Made by a program: the position numbers and the translations under genes
In this document: positions 17,115 to 26,002 of the stretch, piece after piece
How positions within the stretch are numbered: position 1 is the stretch's first letter
Layout of the letters: every line of letters starts with the position of its first letter
Assembly: GCA_902491055.1 (NCBI GenBank)
Contig: CABUGI010000017.1
Location: 1 to 26,378, forward strand
Direction of reading: 5' to 3'
DNA: 26,378 nt
DNA from: an uncultured Collinsella sp.
Lineage (GTDB): Bacteria; Actinomycetota; Coriobacteriia; Coriobacteriales; Coriobacteriaceae
The notes under the pieces: generated by a model
The model's input: the letters and a program-made list of their open reading frames with translations, nothing else
Databases searched by the model: none
Told to the model about the DNA's origin: nothing

Positions 17115-17572
17115 GTCTCAATCTGTAACATCTAGCCCAGTTTTTGCCGAGCTGCTGTTACAGAATGAGACAAACTCTCCGGCGGCAAATCAATATCTCG
17201 ATCTGTAACATCTAGCGGGGAAAATGACCTCTAACTGTTACAGATTGAGATTTTGTTTTGAGAGGTTTGAGTTTGTCTCCATCTGTAACAGTTAGACCGG
17301 TTTTTGGATTCCAGATGTTACAGATCGAGACGAACCTTCAGCAATAAACTCAATGTCTCAATCTGTAACATCTGGCGGGAAATATGACCCCTTACTGTTA
17401 CAGATCGAGACAGACCGTCCGCGGCCAACTCAAATGTCTTGATCTGTAACATCTAGAGAGGTTTTTGACCCCTTACTGTTACAGATTGAGATGTTGTCTC
17501 GCGGGATTGGGGTTTGTCTCGTTCTGTAGCATCTAGACCTGTATCTGCCGAGCTAGTGTTACAAATCGAGAC
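17115..17572. repeat. 57-bp palindromic repeat array, cluster 4 (six units)
   Basis: Six units: 17115-17171, 17195-17251, 17275-17331, 17355-17411, 17436-17492 and 17516-17572. Every unit is 15-27-15, and spacers are 23, 23, 23, 24 and 23 nt. Loops often begin ATCTAG and carry an A/T tract in the middle. Several spacers are alike (AAACTCTCCGGCGGCAAATC, AGACCGTCCGCGGCCAACTC), and others read as loose reverse complements. The last unit has two changes in its arms. The array fills nearly all the space between the kinase 3' end and the copA promoter region. Confidence 0.95.
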
Positions 17573-17614
17573 AACTGCCGGGGAGGGGTCCCGTCACGGC
17601 AAGACGCCCGCCGC

Positions 17615-19699
17615 CTAGATACAGAACCCGGGAATCACACAGGTTAGCTTGTTTGGCTTTTCCGCAGGCGTTGCGTACGTAAAGACGTCGCCGTCGTGGC
17701 CCACACGGTTTATGTAGAGCGTGCCTTCGGTCTCCGATGAGTCGGGGCTCACCGTGCGCTCCCACCAGCAGGTGTCCTTGCCCTTCCACTGGCGGACCAT
17801 CGTCTCGTTCGTGGAATACGGGCTCACCTTGAGCTCGCGGAAGAGCTGATACTCCTTGCCCTCGCCGTTGTAGATTTCTGCCAGGTAGTGATAGTCCTTG
17901 GCAAACGAATCGGGCGGTTGCGTACCGCACAGCTCGACCATGGCGGGCAGCCAAAGGGTTGCGGGCAACTCGCTCAGACACGATGCACTGTTGGCGGCGC
18001 CAGCGTTATTCGAGACCTTTTTGACAGATTTGATGAGCGCGCGCAACTTGTTGGGCAGCAGCTTAAGGCCGTCGCCGTCGAGCCATTCCCGCAGCTCGCA
18101 AACTGCCCAGCCGGCGCTCGGCGGTTCAGCCGCAGCGTTGCGCTCGGCAATACCCGCGTCGAACATAAACGTCAGTCCGGCCTTGCCCGTCCCGTCCAGA
18201 AGCTCATCGTGACGGATGCCCACAAGCTGCGCGCCGACCTCCAGCCCGTTGGTGAGTTTCACGCGCTTGGTACACGGATAGGGGATATGCCCATCGGCAT
18301 CGAGCAGGTGATAGCGCTTGGCAATCTCGCGTGCCTCGCTACGGGTCTCGGCGGCCTTAATCTTGAGCGAAATCTCCTGCAGCTGATCCCAGGTGTAGTC
18401 GTCAAGTGAACCGCGGATGCCGTCGAGGTAGTCGGGGATGCCAAAGCCATGGGTTGCCGCCCCGATAACGCTGAGCCCCGCAACGGCTGCGATAGCGCCG
18501 CCGATAATAAAGCGGCGGCGGGTCATGGTATCGTGGCGGGCCTGATTCAGGATCTCTCGTGCGCGCTCGCCGGCGACGTCGACCTTAAGGTGCGTGCCAG
18601 AATCGATATCAATTGCGGCCTCGTCTCCTGCACCTTCGCGGCCTTCGGATTCGGCGTCGGTGAGGTATGCCGAGAGCACCTCGAGCATCTGCTGCTCGGT
18701 GGGACGATCGCACTGCTCGACTGAGAGACCCTTCATGATGATCTGGACGAGCGCCTCATCGCCCTCGCAGCGCGGCTCGAGCGGTGCCGGCTTGGTCTTG
18801 GTCTTTACGAGATAGAACGAGCCGGTTGCAGCGGCGTCCGTCGACTCAAAGTCAAACGGTTTGCGACCGCTGTAGAGCTGGTACAGAATGCTCGAAAGCG
18901 CATAGACGTCGATTGCCGGCGAACGGCGAAGGGCCGCGATGCCTTCGATATCCTGCGTGAGCATCTCGGGCGCGGCGTATGCGGGCGTGGCAAAACGCCA
19001 GATGTCGGCGCGCCGGGTGATCGTGTCGTCGCCGAGAGCCATGGTCGCGGAGCCCATGTCGATGAGGCAGGGGTCAAAGGAACAATCAGCAATCTGCTGC
19101 TCGAGCGTTCGGCTGGTGGTGCGGAACATGATATTGGCAGGCGACAGGTCGCGATGGATGACCGGATTCACGAGGCCTTGGGTCATCAAGGGCGCACGAA
19201 GCACGGCGTTTCCGACGGCGGCGACCATCTGGGTGGTCAGCCCGCCCGAGGCGTCGTGCGGAAGCAGGGGCAGCGCCTGCTTGAGCGAGGTGCCCTCGAC
19301 CCACTCCATGAGGATGAGCGGGTCGTCCTCGCACGATCCGTAGCCATAGACGCGCGGAAATCCGCGCAGGTGCGAGACGGTACACAGATGACGGTACTCC
19401 TCGAACAGCGCAGCGGTGTTGGCCAGGTGCGCTGCCGATTGCTCGGCGGAGCGGTCGGGGGCTTGGCCAGAGAGAAAGGCGTTGTCCTTGAGTAGCTTGA
19501 CGGCAAAGACCTCGCCGCTTGTGTTGGTCGCGCGAAGCACGTGCCCGATGTTGCCGTTGTTGCGGTGGGCCGTCTGGAGAATAAGCGTCATAAACCGACG
19601 CTTGGCGTCGTCCTCGGCACTGGGGTCGACCGCCACGGCGGTGTCGAACGTATCGAGACGGATGAGTTTGTCGCCATAGGCGCTATCGGTAGTATCCAT
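17615..19699 (-). CDS. Membrane Ser/Thr protein kinase with DUF6273-like C-terminal domain
   Basis: A 694-residue Hanks-type kinase. The ATP-binding lysine is Lys68 (VFAVKLLKD). The catalytic loop is His182-Arg-Asp184-LSPAN189. The metal-binding Asp214 is in IDMGSA, which replaces the usual DFG. An APE-like segment (TPAYAAPE) is near 239-245. A hydrophobic anchor at about 396-416 is preceded by TRRRF. The C-terminal part (about 500-694) has the ELREWLD, LWLPAMVEL, WWERT and final IPGFCI segments of DUF6273-like domains, probably outside the cell. ATG 19697-19699 has AAAGGAA upstream. An FHA-domain gene lies just upstream on the same strand, a likely phosphopeptide-binding partner. Confidence 0.9.
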   Translation of the reverse strand: MDTTDSAYGDKLIRLDTFDTAVAVDPSAEDDAKRRFMTLILQTAHRNNGNIGHVLRATNTSGEVFAVKLLKDNAFLSGQAPDRSAEQSAAHLANTAALFEEYRHLCTVSHLRGFPRVYGYGSCEDDPLILMEWVEGTSLKQALPLLPHDASGGLTTQMVAAVGNAVLRAPLMTQGLVNPVIHRDLSPANIMFRTTSRTLEQQIADCSFDPCLIDMGSATMALGDDTITRRADIWRFATPAYAAPEMLTQDIEGIAALRRSPAIDVYALSSILYQLYSGRKPFDFESTDAAATGSFYLVKTKTKPAPLEPRCEGDEALVQIIMKGLSVEQCDRPTEQQMLEVLSAYLTDAESEGREGAGDEAAIDIDSGTHLKVDVAGERAREILNQARHDTMTRRRFIIGGAIAAVAGLSVIGAATHGFGIPDYLDGIRGSLDDYTWDQLQEISLKIKAAETRSEAREIAKRYHLLDADGHIPYPCTKRVKLTNGLEVGAQLVGIRHDELLDGTGKAGLTFMFDAGIAERNAAAEPPSAGWAVCELREWLDGDGLKLLPNKLRALIKSVKKVSNNAGAANSASCLSELPATLWLPAMVELCGTQPPDSFAKDYHYLAEIYNGEGKEYQLFRELKVSPYSTNETMVRQWKGKDTCWWERTVSPDSSETEGTLYINRVGHDGDVFTYATPAEKPNKLTCVIPGFCI

Positions 19700-19731
19700 G
19701 GCGTTCCTTTGTCTGGCATGGGTTGCCGCGC

Positions 19732-19792
19732 GTACACGTGAGCAGTGCGGATATCGGTAAAGTACCATGATAGCCGCACTGCTCACGTGTAC
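19732..19792. repeat. Near-perfect 61-bp palindrome upstream of the kinase
   Basis: GTACACGTGAGCAGTGCGG (19732-19750) and its exact complement (19774-19792) form a 19-bp perfect stem. After one mismatch, TATC/GATA continue it, and GGTA and TACC can pair near the tip. It lies between the FHA gene and the kinase start. No T-run follows, so it is not a standard terminator. It could be a protein-binding palindrome, a processing site that separates the two messages, or a mobile palindrome. Confidence 0.85.
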
Positions 19793-19870
19793 CGCTGAGT
19801 ATTGTCGTTTACGACGCAGAAGGTAGAAGACGAAAGACGGACGGCGACCGTCTTCCGATCGCTGTCCGTG

Positions 19871-20833
19871 CTAGTCCACAATGACAAGGAATGTCGTGTA
19901 GAGACCCAGATGGAGCCTGTCGCTGTTGGCGATTTCCACGGGGGGATAGACTTTGCCGGGTTCGCGTTGGTCGCGCGGCGGCTCAATCACAATATCGCCG
20001 TCGCCCGCGCCCGATTCGAGCACTGTGCCGTTGGTCGATCCAAGGCCCTGGGCGTACCAGTGCTCACCCTCGAGCCAAATACGAAGATGCTCGCGCGAGG
20101 CGTCGGCGCCTACATCGGTGATGCTGGGCGAGGTTTTGGGCAAAGAACCAATCACGGTGCCGCGCGGATCGCGTGTGAGGGGATGGATTTGCATGTCGGC
20201 GCAGTTGTCGGCATGGGTTCTGAGCAGACCGAGGTTGGGAGCGACGGTGTGCGGCTGCTCCAGGCTGCTCATAAAGCCACGTCCGACGGTAGTTTCGGTG
20301 GTGCCAAAGTGCCCGCCCGTCTTGCTGTCGCAAAAGCGCTCGACGGTGGCCACGCCCTGAACGGGATCGGCGAGCGCCCCCGTTGCCACAAAGAGCATAA
20401 GGTAAAGCGTGCTTTTCTCGCGCACGGCATTGCCGTCAAAGTTGTCGATGCGATTGAGGGCATTTGCATATAGGCGGCTGTCCAGCTTGTAGCTGGCGAG
20501 AGCCGACATCATTTCGTTGGCGGCCGGACCGCGATAGTGCTCGGCGATTGCCTGATAGGCGGACTCGCCGCCGCCGAGCTTGCTGCAGATTGCCGCGGAA
20601 AGGTTGAGCGTGGTGACGGTAAAGTCGCTGTAGATGGCGGGCGCGCACTGGTCAGGCTTGCGATGGACGATGTAACGGGTGAGATACGAGCGGTTGGAAG
20701 AGCATTTCTCGAGCAGGGTACTGCCGAGATAGGAGTTTCCATTGATGAGCATTCGGGCGATCTCGAGATGTTTAAGACCGCCGAACGAGCGAATATCGTT
20801 ATAGAGGACCGAGCAAGGCGTCTCTGCTGCCAC
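19871..20833 (-). CDS. FHA-domain protein
   Basis: A 320-residue soluble protein. The N-terminal two-thirds are helical, of no family I recognise. The C-terminal FHA domain (about residues 200-315) has GTVIGSL, SREHLRIWL and GLGSTNGTVLESG, the conserved residues that read phosphothreonine. GTG 20831-20833 is chosen because AAAGGAGG ends 5 nt upstream of it. The frame is open to a TTG at 20863, but that would place the ribosome site inside the gene. It is followed by the 61-bp palindrome and then the membrane kinase on the same strand, so it is likely to be a substrate or reader of that kinase. Confidence 0.88.
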   Translation of the reverse strand: MAAETPCSVLYNDIRSFGGLKHLEIARMLINGNSYLGSTLLEKCSSNRSYLTRYIVHRKPDQCAPAIYSDFTVTTLNLSAAICSKLGGGESAYQAIAEHYRGPAANEMMSALASYKLDSRLYANALNRIDNFDGNAVREKSTLYLMLFVATGALADPVQGVATVERFCDSKTGGHFGTTETTVGRGFMSSLEQPHTVAPNLGLLRTHADNCADMQIHPLTRDPRGTVIGSLPKTSPSITDVGADASREHLRIWLEGEHWYAQGLGSTNGTVLESGAGDGDIVIEPPRDQREPGKVYPPVEIANSDRLHLGLYTTFLVIVD

Positions 20834-20907
20834 GGATACCTCCTTTGATTGCTTCCTAGCCAATATGGCGATAGGAATTAATGGCCCCCGGTGGGCGACG
20901 TATTAAA

Positions 20908-20946
20908 TGGTTGCGCAATATATAGCGTAACCAAAGCAACATTATA
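20908..20946 (-). promoter_or_regulatory. FHA gene promoter (-10) with adjacent dyad
   Basis: A perfect TATAAT lies on the minus strand at 20941-20946; I see no good -35. Immediately downstream, TGGTTGCGC (20908-20916) and GCGTAACCA (20925-20933) form a dyad with one mismatch, well placed for an operator near the transcription start. This predicts a leader of about 100 nt. Confidence 0.4.
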
Positions 20947-21012
20947 GGCCACATGTTCGAAATTGCAGGAAGACTGAGAGATTTGGTTTGGACTGGACGG
21001 AAATCCCCCTCT

Positions 21013-21150
21013 GTCTTGATCTATAACAATTAGGGCCGATTTTACTCGTTAACTGTTACAGATTGAGACGTTTGTGAGCCGTGTCGACCGTTTGTCTCGA
21101 TCTGTAACACGTAGAGGAAGATTCGCCCTGTAGATGTTACAGATTGAGAC
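21013..21150. repeat. 57-bp palindromic repeat, cluster 5 (two units)
   Basis: Units at 21013-21069 and 21094-21150 with a 24-nt spacer (81-nt period). Arms follow the same consensus and loops are again 27 nt. The pair lies between the divergent FHA and helicase genes. Confidence 0.93.
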
Positions 21151-21216
21151 AATCAGCCGGGCCCACCTCGTCCGCCTCGTCATCTGTGGTTTACGTGGGG
21201 GCATACGGAGTGCGGG

Positions 21217-21421
21217 TATACTAACCGGCGGCGAATCTGCTCCATCGCTTAGAGCTGCTGCGTCTGGACGGCGCGTGATAGGGCTGCCAAAGCGATCGCC
21301 AGCGTGCTGAGCAACGTCCTCTCTGTGCGCACCCGTTTTTGTATGTATTAGCGCACTACCAAGCACGCCAGCGCGGCCGCATGCCGTGCCCATAGCGCGT
21401 GCAGATAAGGAACAACAACAT
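21217..21421 (+). promoter_or_regulatory. Helicase promoter (-10) and long structured 5' leader
   Basis: TATACT at 21217-21222 is a good -10 without a clear -35. It predicts a leader of about 190 nt before the helicase ATG. The leader holds nested inverted repeats: GCGTGCT (21302-21308) with AGCACGC (21362-21368), and inside it GTGCGC (21325-21330) with GCGCAC (21351-21356). Long structured leaders are common on cold-inducible RNA helicase messages, so autoregulation is possible. No known riboswitch was recognised. Confidence 0.45.
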
Positions 21422-23632
<2,211 letters not shown>

Positions 23633-23665
23633 CACACGCGTCGCGCGGTAAGGCGAGATGAGTTT

Positions 23666-23699
23666 GGGCCCCGAGCAGACTATGCTCGGGGCCCTATTT
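23666..23699 (+). terminator. Rho-independent terminator after the helicase
   Basis: GGGCCCCGAGC (23666-23676) pairs perfectly with GCTCGGGGCCC (23684-23694) around a 7-nt loop, followed by TATTTGTG. It lies 33 nt after the helicase stop. Confidence 0.85.
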
Positions 23700-24399
23700 G
23701 TGGGCGCAGTTTGAGGTGGGCCGGCCCCCTCACGAAAAAGCACGGAGGCGGTCGCGGCAAGAGATGTGGGTTATCGGCTTAGTTGGAGATTCGCGTATGC
23801 GGGGTTCTGGCATAGACGGAGAACGTGAAGCTCCCTACTGACGCACGGTGGCCGCAGTGCCCGGGCGGACACACTCGGGATTCCGCTCGCTGCCTGGCGC
23901 CCTTGCTGCCATCTGACTTTCACGCTCGCATTGTTCTGGATGCGGGCGTGTTTTTTCACGGCATGCACGGGTCCCCCGGGGTGCGCCGTGCATTTTCGGG
24001 AGTTTTCAGCAAGCCGGGGTGGCTGCATACGCGCCGGAAGCGTCTATTTGATCTCGCGAGATCCCTCGACGGGCGATTTGGGTCGGCAGGCGGCGTACGG
24101 CGTGGCGATAGCGCGCGTTTCGCGCCGTGCCGTGCCCCAAAGCGACGCCGGCCGCGCGATGCTCCCGGTTCGCGGCGTCGCCGGCGGGGGTCGCGATGCT
24201 GAATACTCCGGTTTTTGCACGGTCCAAGCGGGGGTACGTTGGGACGGGAAGGGGCGCCCCCATCTATTTATGCATGGCACAAGCGAAAATATGCAGGACA
24301 ATAGGGCGCCATGCGCCGGATGCCCAGATTGGGCGCGCCATACGCCGACGTTCGCCGCGTCCCTTCCGCGCCGTGCGCGAATCAAAAGGCGAGGGCAGT
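23700..24399. other. Gene-poor, palindrome-rich stretch
   Basis: No open frame here has a ribosome site together with convincing codon use. There are many dyads: TGCACGG/CCGTGCA (23964-23970, 23986-23992) around CCCCGGGG (23974-23981), the 14-bp palindrome GATCTCGCGAGATC (24050-24063), GCGACGCCG/CGGCGTCGC (24142-24150, 24173-24181), and GCGCG/CGCGC around TTT near 24115. GCGATGCT occurs twice near 24156 and 24194. It could be a decayed gene region or a structured non-coding RNA. Neither is shown. Confidence 0.4.
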
Positions 24400-24570
24400 T
24401 ATGGGCGTGCGGGCGGCCCTGCTGACGGCGGGGTTGCAGCGGAGCTTGCGCTTGCCGTGGGCGATCGCGCGCCCTGGGCGCCGGCGCTCGACGGCCGCAT
24501 GCTCCTGCTTGCCACGCACGATGCCGCTGACGCTCGGGCCCTCAATATCTCGGACATCATTACGCTCTAA
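24400..24570 (+). pseudogene. Possible 3' remnant of an ABC transporter ATPase gene
   Basis: The frame ending at TAA 24568-24570 has gene-like codon use over its last 55 codons. It ends in VAAELALAVGD, then DGRMLLLATHDAADARAL and NISDIITL. The LLLATHD segment followed by ADA-AL is the usual order at the switch-histidine end of ABC ATPases. No Walker A, signature or Walker B is found upstream in any frame, and the preceding sequence is not gene-like. It reads as a truncated remnant. The similarity is short, so this is tentative. Confidence 0.35.
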
Positions 24571-24602
24571 AAGCCATTTCAGACGCTAACTCAACAATAA
24601 AA

Positions 24603-24632
24603 TGATTCATTTTTTTCCGTCTCCATGGGATC
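24603..24632 (+). repeat. 30-nt direct repeat, copy 1, upstream of the antitoxin gene
   Basis: It begins TGATTCATTTTTTTCCGTC and ends ATGGGATC. A second copy at 25000-25029 matches 24 of 30 positions without gaps. All six differences are transitions. The two copies flank the RelB/DinJ-like gene. Confidence 0.65.
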
Positions 24633-24656
24633 TGGTATGGTATTCTATCTGCGGGG

Positions 24657-24686
24657 TAATACTTAGGAATACCTAGTAATACCAAC
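24657..24686 (+). promoter_or_regulatory. Three tandem 10-bp boxes upstream of the antitoxin gene
   Basis: TAATACTTAG, GAATACCTAG and TAATACCAAC follow one another without gaps, each 10 bp (one helical turn). A related GGTATT lies just upstream at 24639-24644. Ribbon-helix-helix antitoxins commonly bind such phased short repeats and repress their own gene, so this is a likely autoregulatory operator, 111 nt before the start codon. Confidence 0.55.
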
Positions 24687-24797
24687 GCCGCAGAAACAAA
24701 CTCCAGATGCGGGCCAATCGGGTTGTCTTCACAGCCCGTCGCCCAGCCGCGTGGCCCGCATCTATCCGCACCACCGTCGTTTCAAAAAGGAAGCGCC

Positions 24798-24998
24798 ATG
24801 GCAGAACACATGACCCCGGTTGTCGCGAAGGTCTTGCCCGAGGAAAAGGCAGCCTTCGCGGCGGCAACCCAGCTCGTGGGCACCACGCCGTCCAACGCCA
24901 TTCGCATGTTTATCGCCGCGTTCAATCGTTGCGGCACCTTTCCGTTCGACATTTCGCCCAGCGGGGCCTTTGGCACTGCGCCCGATTCTCATCAATAA
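24798..24998 (+). CDS. RelB/DinJ-family antitoxin-like protein (orphan)
   Basis: A 66-residue protein with the ribbon-helix-helix layout of RelB/DinJ antitoxins: a short strand (TPVVAKVLPEEKAAFAAA), then helices with LVGTTPSNAIRMFIAAFNRCGTFPFDI. The final residues are the region that would cover a toxin. AAGGA lies 6 nt before ATG 24798. No RelE/YafQ-like toxin follows; the next gene is a membrane protease-like protein. It is therefore either an orphan regulator or the survivor of a lost toxin-antitoxin pair. Phased 10-bp boxes upstream suggest self-repression. Two copies of a 30-nt repeat flank it. Confidence 0.82.
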   Translation: MAEHMTPVVAKVLPEEKAAFAAATQLVGTTPSNAIRMFIAAFNRCGTFPFDISPSGAFGTAPDSHQ

Positions 24999-24999
24999 G

Positions 25000-25029
25000 T
25001 GATCCGTTTTCCTCCGTCCCTATGGGATC
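25000..25029 (+). repeat. 30-nt direct repeat, copy 2, between antitoxin and CPBP genes
   Basis: It begins TGATCCGTTTTCCTCCGTC and ends ATGGGATC, 24 of 30 identical to 24603-24632. In this copy TGATCC (25000-25005) and GGATCA (25025-25030) also form an inverted repeat. It starts just after the antitoxin stop and 52 nt before the next start codon, so it may be a shared regulatory element. Confidence 0.65.
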
Positions 25030-25081
25030 AGCTCTCTGCCGAGTTGTGGTAGAACTTGGGAACGGTTTTGAGGAGGTTAGC

Positions 25082-26002
25082 ATGCTCAATGCGATGGCGT
25101 GGGCGCTTGCCTGTTTTGGCGTTGTCGCCGCCGATATAGCCCTGAGCGTGGTTTTGTTTTCAGTTCTCGATGCCGTATCGGTGCTGACGGGCTATCCGAT
25201 CGACAATCTCGATATTCAATTGCTTCAGGCTGTCGCGCAGATGGCGTCGTTTTTGATGGCACTGCTGTGGTGGCGTTATCTGTGGCCGCGTTCGTTTATG
25301 GCGCGCTGGCAGGGCGAGCGCCCGCTTGGCGGGGGAGCAGGCAAAGCGTGGAGGCGCATCGCCTGCGTTATCGTGATTGGCCTTGCCCTGCAGGTGGTCG
25401 TTGGCTACGTGACCGACGCTGTGCTGTCGCTGTTGCCCGAGGCGGCGGCCGATTACAGCGAACTTGTCGAGGAGACGGGCATGGGCGACACGAGCTATCT
25501 GGCCGTCCTGACCACGGTGATCGGCGCTCCGTTTTGCGAGGAGCTGCTGGTGCGCGGTATCATTTTTGAGTTTTCGCTCCGAGCATTTAACCCGCAGTGC
25601 CGTCCGCTCTGGAAGCGCCGGCGTCGCGCGCGGGCGCAAGGCGTCGCCATGGTGCCCTGGGCGGCGCCGGACAAGCGAGGCATCGCCGCGGCGATTGTGC
25701 TGCAAGCGGCCATCTTTGGCTTTATGCATATGAACTGGGTGCAGGGCTGCTACGCCGGCGCCGCCGGTCTGGTCTTTGGCTGGGTGCTCGTGACCACCGG
25801 AAAGCTCCGCTACACGATCCTGCTGCATTTTGCCTTTAACGCCGGGTCGTATCTCATGACGTTGCTGTGGTTTGTGAACACGCCGCTCGACGTGATAATC
25901 ACGGTCGCGATCGCCGGCGTGATCCTGGTGGAGGCAATGCGCTCGCTGCGCCAAGCGTGCCAGCAGAGCGCTGCGAGCGCATCTACCGCATTCCCGCACT
26001 AA
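25082..26002 (+). CDS. CPBP-family intramembrane metalloprotease (CAAX-protease-like)
   Basis: A 306-residue membrane protein with about seven or eight hydrophobic segments. The three family motifs are in order: Glu153-Glu154-x3-Arg158 (FCEELLVRG), Phe212-x3-His216 (FGFMHMNW) and His249-x3-Asn253 (LHFAFN). The fold matches eukaryotic Rce1 and bacterial Abi/CPBP proteins. In bacteria these take part in peptide processing, bacteriocin self-immunity or regulation; here there is no bacteriocin gene nearby. A basic loop (WKRRRRARAQG) is cytoplasmic. GAGGAGG at 25070-25076 lies 5 nt before the ATG. Its stop codon overlaps that of the convergent next gene by 4 nt. Confidence 0.9.
   Translation: MLNAMAWALACFGVVAADIALSVVLFSVLDAVSVLTGYPIDNLDIQLLQAVAQMASFLMALLWWRYLWPRSFMARWQGERPLGGGAGKAWRRIACVIVIGLALQVVVGYVTDAVLSLLPEAAADYSELVEETGMGDTSYLAVLTTVIGAPFCEELLVRGIIFEFSLRAFNPQCRPLWKRRRRARAQGVAMVPWAAPDKRGIAAAIVLQAAIFGFMHMNWVQGCYAGAAGLVFGWVLVTTGKLRYTILLHFAFNAGSYLMTLLWFVNTPLDVIITVAIAGVILVEAMRSLRQACQQSAASASTAFPH

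Noticed and set aside
17115..17572. The six-unit array as a CRISPR array
   Set aside because: The repeated part is two short inverted arms, not one directly repeated unit. Spacers are 23-24 nt and partly alike, and no cas gene is in the window.
23931..24425. An open frame of about 160 codons in the gene-poor stretch
   Set aside because: It has no ribosome site, unusual Cys/Arg-rich composition, and no recognisable family. It overlaps palindromes.
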